From positions 1-64,000 of the forward strand of contig JAUXXH010000013.1 in the NCBI GenBank assembly GCA_030684935.1: a stretch of DNA of 64,000 nucleotides. Direction: 5' to 3'. The notes under the pieces are model-generated. The model was given only the letters and a program-made list of their open reading frames with translations. It was not told where the DNA came from and searched no databases. Numbering within the stretch: position 1 is the stretch's first letter; each line of letters starts with the position of its first letter. Made by a program: the position numbers and the translations under genes. Source of the stretch: Pseudolabrys sp. (lineage in GTDB: Bacteria > Pseudomonadota > Alphaproteobacteria > Rhizobiales > Xanthobacteraceae). Below, in pieces: positions 44,386-52,657 of this stretch.

Positions 44386-45531
44386 ATGCTGTTCAATGTG
44401 TGTAACTGCGTCACGCCAGCCGCCGAGCTCGGCGCGCTGTGTTCCGGTGGCGCCGGATTCGTGTCGGCGATGATCGCGGCGATGGCGGCCGGCAAGCAGA
44501 CCGCCCCGGCCAAGACGCTGCGCGGCGAGGTGCCGGTGGTCGACCGGCTGGCGGTGCGCATGGTCACCGACAACATCGTCATCCAGTTCGTCGCCAGCGA
44601 GAAGCGCGACGGCCTGACCATCGAGCGCAAGAGCGGCAACACCCACCCGGACCGGCCGCCGCGCACCATTCTCAACGGCGAATGGGGCCTCGCCATGCAC
44701 GCGCAGTCGTTCATGGGCGATGTCGAGCGCAACGTCATGATCGACTTCGGCTATACGCCGGAAGTGCTGCTCAACAACCTGGCGATCCTCAACATCGACC
44801 CGGCCAAGTTCGACGCCATGGTGCTGAGCCACGGCCATTACGACCATTTCGGCGGCATGGTCGGCTTTCTCAACGCCCATGGCGCGGCGCTGAAGAAGAA
44901 GCTGCCGTTCTATGTCGGCGGCGAGGACTGCTTCTGCCTGCGGCGCAATCCGGGCGGCAATTTCGGCGCGCTCGACCGCAAGGCCATTCTCGACGCCGAC
45001 CTGACGCTGATGATGGCCTCCGAGCCGGCGATCGTCGCCGACCATGCCTTCACCACCGGCCGCATCGGCCAGACCTCGTTCGAAAAGCCGCTGCAGCCGA
45101 GCACGGAGTTCGTCGGCATCGTCGACGGCTTCGGCTGCTTCCCCGAGGACATGCCGCCGGAAAAGAACACCGGCACCTATATCCCCGACGATTTCGACCA
45201 CGAGATCGCGACCAATTACATGGTGCGCGACCGAGGGCTGGTGGTGCTGACCTCGTGCAGCCACCGTGGCGTCATCAACACGGTGCGGCAGGCGATGGCG
45301 GCCTCGGGCATCGACAGAGTGCACGCCGTGATCGGCGGCTTCCATGTGGTGCCGCCGCTCGGCGACGACTACATCAACAAGACCATCGATGAATTCCGCG
45401 ACATCGATCCGGATTATCTGGTCACCGCGCATTGCACCGGCGACCGCTTTTACGATCTGGCGCGCGCGGCGCTGGGCGACAAGGTGACCCACTCGGCGGT
45501 CGGCACGCGCTTTGTGTTCGGGCCGAACTGA
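44386..45531 (+). CDS. metallo-beta-lactamase-fold hydrolase
   Basis: A 381-residue MBL-fold protein. SHGHYDHFGGM (near residue 146) is the H-x-H-x-D-H zinc site. GFHVVPP and VTAHCTGDRF near the C-terminus provide later ligands. The N-terminal region (NVCNCVTPAAELGAL... GAGFVSAMIAAMAAG) might be a short membrane or lipid-associated stretch. It resembles the archaeal/bacterial family named after 7,8-dihydropterin-6-methyl-4-(beta-D-ribofuranosyl)aminobenzene-phosphate synthase, but that activity should not be assumed. GGGGAAA precedes the ATG. Confidence 0.85.
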   Translation: MLFNVCNCVTPAAELGALCSGGAGFVSAMIAAMAAGKQTAPAKTLRGEVPVVDRLAVRMVTDNIVIQFVASEKRDGLTIERKSGNTHPDRPPRTILNGEWGLAMHAQSFMGDVERNVMIDFGYTPEVLLNNLAILNIDPAKFDAMVLSHGHYDHFGGMVGFLNAHGAALKKKLPFYVGGEDCFCLRRNPGGNFGALDRKAILDADLTLMMASEPAIVADHAFTTGRIGQTSFEKPLQPSTEFVGIVDGFGCFPEDMPPEKNTGTYIPDDFDHEIATNYMVRDRGLVVLTSCSHRGVINTVRQAMAASGIDRVHAVIGGFHVVPPLGDDYINKTIDEFRDIDPDYLVTAHCTGDRFYDLARAALGDKVTHSAVGTRFVFGPN

Positions 45532-45577
45532 CCGTGTCCCGGACGCGGTGCAACGCGACAGCGCTGTGCACTTTCTT

Positions 45578-45770
45578 TTCCCTCCCCCCCTTGTGGGGGA
45601 GGGTTAGGGAGGGGGGTGATGGTGAGGCATTACCATGCACCCCCACCCCCAACCCCTCCCCACAAGGGGGAGGGGAGCGCACTGCATCACCCTCTGAATT
45701 CATGACGGTCCCGGGTCTGCAGCGCACCGCGAAGAGCGCGCTGCGCTGCGCCCGGGACAAGAGCGAACGT
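45578..45770. repeat. repeat cluster: CCTCCCCC palindrome and family E copy
   Basis: CCTCCCCCCCTTGTGGGGGAGGG then CCCAACCCCTCCCCACAAGGGGGAGGGG form a nested palindrome (about 45580-45675). From 45706 comes GTCCCGGGTCTGCAGCGC...GCGCTGCGCCCGGGAC, a further palindromic unit like those near gapR and 26.4 kb. The gap separates convergent MBL and hypothetical genes. Confidence 0.7.
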
Positions 45771-46279
45771 CATCGCGGCCGGGTGAAATCGACTCTGGTC
45801 AGCGTCGAGCCCAGCGTCGAGACCGTCAGTCCGAACGAGGTCGGCGACGTCAGCTCCATCGTCACCGTGGCATTGGGCGTCAGGCCGGGAAACCGCACCG
45901 TCAGAACCGCCGTGTCGCCGCGCCTTGTGCCGGTGACCGTGCCGCTGCGCCGTTTCGGCGCCGCATTGCTGCCGCGCGTCGAACTGGTCTGCTCGGCGGT
46001 GCCGGTGAAACGCGTGCCGCGCAACGTGACGGCGAGGCGCACCTGCTTCATCAGCCCGGCCTGGCCGTTGCAGGTCATGTCGCTGGTGAGCCGCGTCTGA
46101 TCCGCGGTGACGCGGGCGCGGCATTGCGTCGGCTGGGCCGTCGCCATCGGCGTGTCGCGATCGGTGCCGCGGCCGGTCCACGTGCCGGCGAGATCGCCCA
46201 ACTTCGTTTCCGCCGCAGCGGGCGTTGCCGCCAGCAGCGATGCGAGCAGCAGTCCGGCGATCAGACGACAGTCACGCAT
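45770..46279 (-). CDS. exported hypothetical protein
   Basis: A 169-residue protein with a signal peptide (RLIAGLLLASLLAATPAAA|ET). The mature part is a predicted beta-rich domain starting KLGDLAGTWTGRGTD, with two Cys (QCRARV and TCNGQ) that may pair. Family not recognised. The ATG at 46279 is chosen because GAGGT lies upstream; the track start is two codons longer in sense but upstream of this site. Its stop lies inside the family E repeat. Confidence 0.75.
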   Translation of the reverse strand: MRDCRLIAGLLLASLLAATPAAAETKLGDLAGTWTGRGTDRDTPMATAQPTQCRARVTADQTRLTSDMTCNGQAGLMKQVRLAVTLRGTRFTGTAEQTSSTRGSNAAPKRRSGTVTGTRRGDTAVLTVRFPGLTPNATVTMELTSPTSFGLTVSTLGSTLTRVDFTRPR

Positions 46280-46295
46280 GCTGCACCTCAAACGC

Positions 46296-46326
46296 AAAGC
46301 GCGGGCGTCCAGCGCCCGCGCTTTTT
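46296..46326. terminator. bidirectional hairpin terminator at the S21 gene
   Basis: AAAGCGCGGGCG and CGCCCGCGCTTT are perfect 12-bp arms around TCCAG, followed on the plus strand by TTTTTCG. Read on the minus strand it comes 28 bp after the S21 stop codon, with flanking CTTTGCGTTTG. It should terminate the rpsU message and lies just before the hypothetical gene start. Confidence 0.75.
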
Positions 46327-46353
46327 CGACCGAAACCCGTCGAAGCGAATTCT

Positions 46354-46665
46354 TTAGAAGCGCGGCGGGCCGCTGCGGCCTGCGCCACCGGCGCCGCCAC
46401 GTCCGCCTGCACCCGCACCGCCCGGACCGGCAGCGCCGGGAATGACACGCGGCTTCATCGGCAGCAGGCCTTCGCGCTGCATCTTCTTGCGCGCCAGCTT
46501 ACGGGCGCGACGGATCGCTTCCGCCTTTTCCCGCGCCTTCTTTTCCGACGGCTTTTCGTAATGGCCGCGAAGCTTCATTTCGCGGAAAATGCCCTCACGC
46601 TGCATCTTTTTCTTAAGCGCCTTGAGGGCCTGGTCGACGTTGTTATCGCGAACGAGAACTTGCAC
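46354..46665 (-). CDS. rpsU: 30S ribosomal protein S21 with Gly-rich tail
   Basis: A 103-residue S21. The core ([25 protein letters not shown] through [13 protein letters not shown]) is the typical basic, helical S21 of about 70 residues. A C-terminal extension of about 33 residues is rich in Gly, Ala, Arg and Pro ([21 protein letters not shown]). Such tails occur in alphaproteobacterial S21 proteins and could add RNA contacts. S21 sits near the Shine-Dalgarno binding region of the 30S subunit. Confidence 0.95.
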   Translation of the reverse strand: MQVLVRDNNVDQALKALKKKMQREGIFREMKLRGHYEKPSEKKAREKAEAIRRARKLARKKMQREGLLPMKPRVIPGAAGPGGAGAGGRGGAGGAGRSGPPRF

Positions 46666-46815
46666 GCTTGCTCCTTCGTTGGTGGCTCGGACGGGTTTTC
46701 GGTCAAAACCCCAGCAATCGCGGGGCCTTTTGAGTCGCGCGGCTGTAGCAGAATTGGGACAGCGAGTCCATTGGCGGGCCCGAAACGAGCCTCCCGGACG
46801 CCCTGTATATAGGCC

Positions 46816-47418
46816 CTAAAGCGCCGGCGCGCCAGCCAAAGCCCGCGCAAACAGGGCGCCGACCCAGTCATTGACCGCAGCGTCGATCACCAGGTGGACC
46901 CGGTCGGTTCCACCACGGTTGGCGACGCTGTGCGGGTCGGACAGCCGCAGGTACCAGACCGAGCCGGGCGCCATGACGCAGCGGACCCCGTTGAGGCGGA
47001 AATCGACCCCGCCATTGGTCGTCACCGGGACATGGATGCGCACCATGCCGTCCTCAAAGCAGAGGTCGTGGTCGCGGTGTTCCCTGATCAGCGAGCCCGG
47101 GGTCAGCCGCATCAGCCGCACCGCCCGCAGCGGGCAGGCGAAGGCCGCCAGCACCCGCCGGAACGACGCCGAGGCCGCCAGCAGCGGCGTATCGACGAAG
47201 TCGGCGCAGGCGGGGTCGGAATAGATCATCTGGATCGGGTGGCGGGCGCCGGCCGGCGCCCGCAGCGGGATCACGTCCCAGTCGCCCTCGTAGTTCTGCC
47301 GGACGAAGTGTTCGGTCCAGCCGGCGAGCGTGATCGCGGCCATGTCGGCGGCCAGCGGTCCCGGGTCGAAGTCCAGCGGCAGGCGCAGGCGATCGGGGAT
47401 ACGGGTGTTGCGCGGCAA
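46816..47418 (-). CDS. aspartyl/asparaginyl beta-hydroxylase-like protein
   Basis: A protein of about 200 residues with the Asp/Asn beta-hydroxylase (2-oxoglutarate/Fe) pattern: VRLMRLTPGSLIREHRDHDLCFEDG gives the H-x-D-type iron ligands, IHVPVTTNGGVDF follows, and WYLRLSDPHSVANRGGTDRVHLVIDA supplies the distal His and the Arg for 2-oxoglutarate. A TTG at 47418 with GGGAGG 5 nt upstream is the best start; no ATG is available before the first conserved residues. The track ORF is extended N-terminally in a purK-overlapping stretch that is not coding. It lies 26 bp after purK on the same strand. The target is unknown. Confidence 0.8.
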   Translation of the reverse strand: MPRNTRIPDRLRLPLDFDPGPLAADMAAITLAGWTEHFVRQNYEGDWDVIPLRAPAGARHPIQMIYSDPACADFVDTPLLAASASFRRVLAAFACPLRAVRLMRLTPGSLIREHRDHDLCFEDGMVRIHVPVTTNGGVDFRLNGVRCVMAPGSVWYLRLSDPHSVANRGGTDRVHLVIDAAVNDWVGALFARALAGAPAL

Positions 47419-47444
47419 GAGGGCCTCCCGTGAGGGGCGCAACC

Positions 47445-48521
47445 TTACCGCGAAAATACCTTTGTGACATGCCCCATTTTGCGGCCCGGGCTGGGCGCAC
47501 CCTTGCCGTACACGTGGACCGAGGCGCCGGGCACGGTGAGCCACTGCGCGGCGTCGTTCACCTCGTCGCCGATCAGGTTCACCATCTCGACCCGGCCGAG
47601 CCGGACGGGCTTGGCCAGCGGCCAGCCGGCGACCGCGCGGATGTGCTGCTCGAACTGCGAGACGGTGGCGCCGTCGATGGTCCAGTGGCCGGAATTGTGC
47701 ACCCGCGGCGCGATCTCGTTGACCATCAGCGTCCGCTTGCGCCCTTTGCGGACCTCGAACATTTCCACCGCCAGAACGCCGACATAGTCGAAAGCCTTGG
47801 CGATGCGGGTGGCGATGCGTTTGGCGTCGGCGGCGAGCGCCGGCGTCACCTTGGCCGGCACGCGCGAGGTGTACAGGATGTGATCGCGGTGCTCGTTCTC
47901 GGTCACCTCGAAGCATTCGACCTTGCCGTCGGCGCCGCGCGCCGCGATCACCGAGACCTCGCGCTCGAAGGCGATAAAGCCCTCGACGATGCAGGGCGCG
48001 CCGCGCACGCTGCGCCAAGCCGCCGCCGGATCGCCGTTCCTGGCGATCCTGGCCTGGCCCTTGCCGTCATAGCCGAGCTGCTTGGTCTTCAGCACGGCGG
48101 GCAGGCCGACCTTGGCGATGCCGTCGGCCAGTTGCGTGGCGCTGTGCACCGAAGCGTAAGGCGCGGTCGGAATCTTGAGCTCGGTGAGGAAGTTCTTCTC
48201 GATCAGGCGGTCCTGGGTGATTTCCAGCACCCGCGGGTCCGGCAGCACCGGCTTGCGCTTGGCAAGAAAGGCGGCGGTTTTCGCCGGCACGTTCTCGAAC
48301 TCGTAGGTGATGACGTCGCAAGCCGCGGCGAAGCGCGCCAGCGCCGTCTCGTCCTCGTAAGGCGCGCAGGTCGCGGCCGCCGCCACCTCGAAGGCGCAGG
48401 AGTTCTTCTCCGGCGCATAGATGTGGCAGTGCAGGCCGAGCCGTGCCGCCGCGAGCGCCAGCATGCGGCCGAGCTGGCCGCCGCCGACAATGCCGATGGT
48501 GCCGCCTGCTTTCAGCACCAC
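47445..48521 (-). CDS. purK: N5-carboxyaminoimidazole ribonucleotide synthetase
   Basis: A 358-residue ATP-grasp enzyme that converts AIR, bicarbonate and ATP to N5-CAIR in purine synthesis. It starts AGGTIGIVGGGQLGRMLALAA and has the ATP-grasp segments AVLKTKQLGYDGKGQ, IVEGFIAFEREVSVI and VEMFEVRKGRKRTLMVNEIAPRVHNSGHW. GTG start at 48521 with GGAG upstream; the track start at 48755 runs through a repeat and is rejected. PurE lies upstream on the same strand. Confidence 0.95.
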   Translation of the reverse strand: MVLKAGGTIGIVGGGQLGRMLALAAARLGLHCHIYAPEKNSCAFEVAAAATCAPYEDETALARFAAACDVITYEFENVPAKTAAFLAKRKPVLPDPRVLEITQDRLIEKNFLTELKIPTAPYASVHSATQLADGIAKVGLPAVLKTKQLGYDGKGQARIARNGDPAAAWRSVRGAPCIVEGFIAFEREVSVIAARGADGKVECFEVTENEHRDHILYTSRVPAKVTPALAADAKRIATRIAKAFDYVGVLAVEMFEVRKGRKRTLMVNEIAPRVHNSGHWTIDGATVSQFEQHIRAVAGWPLAKPVRLGRVEMVNLIGDEVNDAAQWLTVPGASVHVYGKGAPSPGRKMGHVTKVFSR

Positions 48522-48531
48522 ACACTCCGTT

Positions 48532-48616
48532 CGTTCCCGCGCAAGCGGGAATCCAGAGTCAAAACCGATGGCGTGGAATTTTCTACGACTGGATCCCCGC
48601 TTTCGCGGGGACGAGC
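48532..48616. repeat. palindromic repeat, family B copy 2 (between purK and purE)
   Basis: GTTCCCGCGCAAGCGGGAATCC and GGATCCCCGCTTTCGCGGGGACGAGC are the same two hairpins as at 21311-21366, here separated by a longer AT-richer spacer. The element splits two adjacent genes of one pathway. Confidence 0.75.
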
Positions 48617-48639
48617 AGAGACTACGTCGCGGCGCATCG

Positions 48640-49125
48640 TCAGTCCTTCGGCTTCTTCGCGACGGAGGCGGTCTGGCGGGCGCGCCAGGCGTCGAGCCGC
48701 TTGGCGATTTTGTCGTCCGACAGCGCCAGCACCGCGGCCGCCAGCAGGCCGGCATTGATGGCGCCCGGCTTGCCGATCGCCAGCGTGCCGACCGGGATGC
48801 CGCCCGGCATCTGCAGGATCGACAGCAGCGAATCCTTGCCCTCCAGCGCGTGGGTATTCATCGGTACGCCGAGCACCGGCAGCGCCGTCATCGACGCCGC
48901 CATGCCGGGCAGGTGGGCGGCGCCGCCGGCGCCTGCGATGATCACCTTGAAGCCGTTCTCGCGGGCGCTGCTGGCGAAGTCGTACAGCCGCTTCGGCGTG
49001 CGATGGGCGGAGACGATGCGTGCGTCATAACCGATCTTGAGGGCGTCGAGGGTCTCGGCGGCATGCTTCATGGTGGCCCAGTCAGACTGACTGCCCATGA
49101 TGATCGCTACCGGTTTTGCCGCCAT
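48640..49125 (-). CDS. purE: N5-CAIR mutase
   Basis: A 161-residue class I PurE that rearranges N5-CAIR to CAIR, the step after PurK. It starts [22 protein letters not shown], followed by [15 protein letters not shown] (the SAHRTP active-site loop) and [27 protein letters not shown]. The C-terminal tail [14 protein letters not shown] is Lys-rich. The ATG at 49125 is used instead of the track start at 49149. Confidence 0.96.
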   Translation of the reverse strand: MAAKPVAIIMGSQSDWATMKHAAETLDALKIGYDARIVSAHRTPKRLYDFASSARENGFKVIIAGAGGAAHLPGMAASMTALPVLGVPMNTHALEGKDSLLSILQMPGGIPVGTLAIGKPGAINAGLLAAAVLALSDDKIAKRLDAWRARQTASVAKKPKD

Positions 49126-49205
49126 GATATCGTGCCCCCGCTCCCGCACTGCTTGCGGAAGGAAGCGGCGGATTATAGGTTCCGACCCCCCGGTGGCAAG
49201 GCGAA

Positions 49206-49850
49206 ATGCCTGTGCCGCGCGTCAGGCTCACAGAATACGGGATAACCGACGTGGCATCTGAACAACGGAACCGGAAAGACAGTCCTGCCGCCGACCCGGC
49301 CGACATGGCTGCGGAGATCGAGCGGCTGAAGGGCGAACTGCTCGACGCCGAGTGGAAGATCGCCGAGCTCGAAGCGCGCGCCGACGTCGACCCGCTGCTG
49401 GATATTTTCAACCGCCGCGGCTTCGAGCGCGAACTGGCGCGCTCGCTGTCCTACATCACGCGCTATGGCGCCGAGGCGGCCTTGCTCTACATCGATCTCG
49501 ACGGCTTCAAGTCGGTCAACGACCGGCACGGCCATGCGGCCGGCGATGCCTTGCTCAAGGCGGTCGTCGCCCAGATCAAGGCGCATGTGCGCGCCTCGGA
49601 TGTGGTGGCGCGGCTCGGCGGCGACGAGTTCGCCGTGCTGATGTGGAATGTCGGTGAGGCGCAGGCCGCGTCGAAGACGCGCGACCTCGAGCGGGCGGTC
49701 GCCTCGGCCTGCGTCATGTGGGACGGCGCGCGCATCGCCGTCGAAGCCAGCGCCGGGGCCGTGTCGCTGGCGCCGGACGCCGCCGCTGCGGCGATTATCG
49801 ATGCCGCGGACCGGGCGATGTATGTGCGCAAGAAGGAGCGGCGGGGGTAG
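49206..49850 (+). CDS. GGDEF-domain diguanylate cyclase
   Basis: A 214-residue protein. A coiled-coil-like stretch ([25 protein letters not shown], residues about 35-60) leads to a GGDEF domain with [22 protein letters not shown] and active-site [13 protein letters not shown]. The I-site RASD lies five residues before GGDEF, so product inhibition is expected. There is no transmembrane or other sensor domain. It should make cyclic di-GMP; the input is unknown. It is divergent from purE. Confidence 0.92.
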   Translation: MPVPRVRLTEYGITDVASEQRNRKDSPAADPADMAAEIERLKGELLDAEWKIAELEARADVDPLLDIFNRRGFERELARSLSYITRYGAEAALLYIDLDGFKSVNDRHGHAAGDALLKAVVAQIKAHVRASDVVARLGGDEFAVLMWNVGEAQAASKTRDLERAVASACVMWDGARIAVEASAGAVSLAPDAAAAAIIDAADRAMYVRKKERRG

Positions 49851-49909
49851 TTTTTTTGGATGTCTCCCCCGCAGGCGGGAATCGCGCGCGCTACAGGCTC
49901 GTTTAGTCC

Positions 49910-49938
49910 TTGCCTCATTATAGGGGTATCCCTATAAT
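49910..49938 (+). promoter_or_regulatory. promoter with embedded operator of the XRE gene
   Basis: TTGCCT (49910-49915), 17 bp, then TATAAT (49933-49938) is an excellent promoter. The palindrome ATTATAGGG-GTAT-CCCTATAAT (49917-49938) covers the spacer and the -10 box. The gene it controls encodes an XRE-type DNA-binding protein, so repression by its own product is expected. Confidence 0.8.
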
Positions 49939-49958
49939 TGTTTCGGAGGCCGCAAGCC

Positions 49959-50297
49959 ATGACCAAACGCAAAGCAAAAGTCGACGTAAGCAGCGGCAAT
50001 GTTTTTGCCGACCTTGGCTTGCCCCACCCCGAAGAACGCAAGCTCAAGGCCAGTATCGTGATTGAGCTGCACCGGCTTGTAAAAGAGCGCGGGCTGACGC
50101 AAGTCAAAGCCGCCAAGCTGGTCGGGATTTCCCAACCTGACCTTTCGAACTTGCTGCGCGGCGATTTCGAGGACTATTCGGCCGAGCGCCTGATGAAAAT
50201 GCTCACCGTGTTCGAGCAGGACATCGAGATCGTCATGAAGCCTCACGGCAAGGCAGGAGAGCGGGGCCGGATCACCTTCCGGCCTGTCGCCGCTTAA
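49959..50297 (+). CDS. XRE-family antitoxin-like DNA-binding protein (orphan)
   Basis: A 112-residue protein with a HTH_37-like XRE domain: ELHRLVKERGLTQVKAAKLVGISQPDLSNLLRGDFEDYSAERLMKML. Such proteins are antitoxins of RelE/HigB-type modules, in which the toxin gene normally precedes the antitoxin. No toxin gene is present within the flanking 110 bp upstream or after it. The ATG at 49959 has GGAGG upstream; the track start at 49938 lies on the promoter. It is preceded by a promoter-operator of its own. Confidence 0.88.
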   Translation: MTKRKAKVDVSSGNVFADLGLPHPEERKLKASIVIELHRLVKERGLTQVKAAKLVGISQPDLSNLLRGDFEDYSAERLMKMLTVFEQDIEIVMKPHGKAGERGRITFRPVAA

Positions 50298-50331
50298 GGG
50301 AGCAGAGTGCGCGGGACAGTCCGGCCCAAAC

Positions 50332-50538
50332 CTAAGCGATGATGTCCGGCGTCAGAATATCCTCGATCTGCCGGATTTTGTCGCGCAGCACCAGCTTGCG
50401 CTTTTTCAGCCGCTGCACCTGGATCAGGTCGGAGCCGGGCGAGGTGGCGAGCGCCGCGATTGCAGCGTCGAGATCGCGATGCTCTTGTTGCAGCCGCGCC
50501 AACTGCTCCCGCAATGTGCGTTCGTCTTCGTAATTCAT
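50332..50538 (-). CDS. DUF465 (YdcH-type) small coiled-coil protein
   Basis: A 68-residue helical protein: EDERTLREQLARLQQEHRDLDAAIAALATSPGSDLIQVQRLKKRKLVLRDKI. The pattern matches DUF465, two antiparallel helices of unknown role. The start Met could be either of MPMNYE. It converges on the XRE gene and a further DUF465 gene lies 200 bp away in the opposite orientation. Confidence 0.85.
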   Translation of the reverse strand: MNYEDERTLREQLARLQQEHRDLDAAIAALATSPGSDLIQVQRLKKRKLVLRDKIRQIEDILTPDIIA

Positions 50539-50760
50539 CGGCACCGCGGGTTTGTTGCCGCGCGGCCGGCCGGCGCGGCATCAAGGTTAATGGTACCACG
50601 TTTTCCACAACCCGGTACAGGCGGCGCGAAAAATTACGGCCGTTCAAGCACTTCGTGTTGGATTGCCGGAAGGTGCGGCCGGGTGTAGCGTCGCTCTTGT
50701 ATTGAGTCTGCGCTAGACTTAATTGGGAGACAGGGGCCATTGATTGAGGAGACATAGTGG

Positions 50761-50946
50761 ATGTCGCTGCAATCGCACCTTACGGAACTTGTTCGGAAGC
50801 ACCAGGCACTCGAAGCCGAGATCAACGACTGCCTGGTCCATCGCGCGGTCGACGATTTGAAGGTCGTCGAATTGAAGCGCAAGAAGCTGCTCCTTAAAGA
50901 TCAGATCGAGCGTATCAGGCACAACGGTCACGCCAGCGTGCACTGA
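50761..50946 (+). CDS. second DUF465 (YdcH-type) small protein
   Basis: A 61-residue helical protein: SLQSHLTELVRKHQALEAEIND then DDLKVVELKRKKLLLKDQIERIR. It shares the KR+K-x-x-L-x-DQI end with the DUF465 protein at 50332-50538. Codon use and conserved C-terminal heptads support coding. A terminator lies 60 bp downstream. Confidence 0.85.
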   Translation: MSLQSHLTELVRKHQALEAEINDCLVHRAVDDLKVVELKRKKLLLKDQIERIRHNGHASVH

Positions 50947-51005
50947 CCGTCTCGCTTTCGTGGCGTCGTTCTAGAATAGCCGGCGGCCTTACCGCCCTCA
51001 CGCTC

Positions 51006-51039
51006 GCCGAGTCCGGTTTTGCCGGGCTCGGCTTATTTT
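51006..51039 (+). terminator. rho-independent terminator after the second DUF465 gene
   Basis: GCCGAGTCCGG and CCGGGCTCGGC pair in an 11-bp stem (one G-T wobble) around TTTTG, followed by TTATTTTTG. It lies about 60 bp downstream of the DUF465 stop, and before the TctC-type gene. Confidence 0.85.
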
Positions 51040-51157
51040 TGCGTTGCGGAATCGACTGCGGCGGTTGCAATCCGATTGCATATTGTGAGTTTCGACTGCA
51101 CCATCCCGGAATGACAAAAGGCCGCAGAATGGCCTGATCGTATCCGGGAGGATTTCA

Positions 51158-52147
51158 ATGACTGTATCCGTTGCGGGCGTTTCCGCTCGCCTTGCCGCCA
51201 TCGTGCTGGCTGCCTGCGTTCTGCTCTCCGGTGGCGCGCAGGCCTCGGACTATCCGACCCGTCCGATCACGCTGGTCGTTCCATTCCCGCCCGGCGGCGG
51301 CGTTGACGCCATGGCGCGCGTCGTCGGCCAGAAACTGTCGGAGGCCTTCAAGCAGCAGGTCATCGTCGACAACCGGGGCGGTGCCGGCGGCACGCTCGGC
51401 ACCAAGGCGGTGTCGCGCGCCGCGCCGGACGGCTACACGCTGCTGCTCGCCCATACCGGCACCGTGTCGATCAACCCCAGCCTTTACGTGAATGCCGGCA
51501 TCGACCCGCGCAAGGATTTCACGGCGATCGGCATGGTCGCCACCTTCCCGGTGGCGCTGCTGGCGCATCCGTCGTTTCCGGCCAAGTCGGTCGCCGAGTT
51601 CATCGCCATGGCCAAGAAGGACCCGGGCAAGATCAATCTCGGCACCTCGGCGGTGGGCACCGGCGGCTACATGTGCGCCGAATTGTTCAAGTCGGAAGCC
51701 GGCATCGATGTCGCCATCATTCCCTACAAGGGCACCGCGCCGGTGATGAGCGATCTGCTCGGCGGCCACGTGCCGGTGGCCTTCGGCGTTCTGCCGCCGG
51801 CGCTGGGCAACATCGCCTCCGGCAATCTGCGGGCCATTGCGGTGACCAGCAAGAAGCGCTTCTCGCTGCTGCCGGATGTGCCCACCTTCGATGAATCCGG
51901 TCTGCCCGGCTTCGATGCGGAATTGCGGTATGGCGTCATGGCGCCGGCCGGAACGCCGAAGGAGATCGTCGAAAAACTCAGCGCCGAGTTGCGCAAGCTG
52001 GTCGAGACTGACGACGTGAAGAAGCGCATCCGCATGGAAGGCGGCGACCCGCTGACCTCGACGGCGGCCGAATACACCGTCGATATCGACCGCGAAGAAA
52101 AGAAGTGGGGCAACCTGGTGCGCAAGCTCGGCCTGAAGGTCGAGTAA
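51158..52147 (+). CDS. second TctC/Bug-family substrate-binding protein
   Basis: A 329-residue receptor of the same family as the one at 444-1424. Signal peptide ARLAAIVLAACVLLSGGAQA, then DYPTRPITLVVPFPPGGGVDAMARVVG. It has the Bug pattern VDNRGGAGGTLGTKAVSRAAPDGYTLL and the late motif YGVMAPAGTPKEIVEKL. GGGAGG precedes the ATG. It again stands alone without TctA/TctB. The ligand is unknown. Confidence 0.92.
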   Translation: MTVSVAGVSARLAAIVLAACVLLSGGAQASDYPTRPITLVVPFPPGGGVDAMARVVGQKLSEAFKQQVIVDNRGGAGGTLGTKAVSRAAPDGYTLLLAHTGTVSINPSLYVNAGIDPRKDFTAIGMVATFPVALLAHPSFPAKSVAEFIAMAKKDPGKINLGTSAVGTGGYMCAELFKSEAGIDVAIIPYKGTAPVMSDLLGGHVPVAFGVLPPALGNIASGNLRAIAVTSKKRFSLLPDVPTFDESGLPGFDAELRYGVMAPAGTPKEIVEKLSAELRKLVETDDVKKRIRMEGGDPLTSTAAEYTVDIDREEKKWGNLVRKLGLKVE

Positions 52148-52287
52148 GCGGGGCGGGGTGCCTGAGCCGGCCTCGCGGCCGCGGGAACTGTGACGCACGG
52201 CGGATTTGCCAAGCCGCCGCCGTGCCGCCATATTGGTGCGATCTCCTCTTTGTTCGCGCGCGCATTAACCCGTTCGAGAGGCCGTCC

Positions 52288-52605
52288 ATGAAGCTATCGC
52301 CGCTGTGCCCGCCGCGTCATCGTCTGGTCCTGGCCGCCGCCGGGTTCGGTCTGGCGCTGCTGGCCGCTCCGGTGGCACAGGCGTTCACCTTCGAGGATCT
52401 CGGCGGCGGCACCGGCGACAGCGCCTCCCGCTATGCCGCGCCGGAGACGCCGCACTCGCGCTTCGGCACCATCGGCAGCCCCACGGGTCCGGCCATCCGC
52501 CAGGGCAATACGACGCTGCAGTTCGGCGGCACCCAGCCGCGCGGCTCGTTCCACCAGCGCTACAATTCGGACCGGCTGTTCGACCCGATCGCCCCATACC
52601 GGTAG
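52288..52605 (+). CDS. small exported hypothetical protein
   Basis: A 105-residue protein with a signal peptide (HRLVLAAAGFGLALLAAPVAQA|FTF) and a short hydrophilic mature chain rich in Gly, Ser and Arg (GTIGSPTGPAIRQGNTTLQFGG and a Tyr-Arg-rich tail). No family recognised. The ATG at 52288 follows GAGAGG. The reading frame of the track ORF 52105 upstream is non-coding. Confidence 0.7.
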   Translation: MKLSPLCPPRHRLVLAAAGFGLALLAAPVAQAFTFEDLGGGTGDSASRYAAPETPHSRFGTIGSPTGPAIRQGNTTLQFGGTQPRGSFHQRYNSDRLFDPIAPYR

Positions 52606-52657
52606 GGACGGGCGCCGTCACGCTCGGCGGCGACGGCACGCCTTCCGAGGTTCACGC

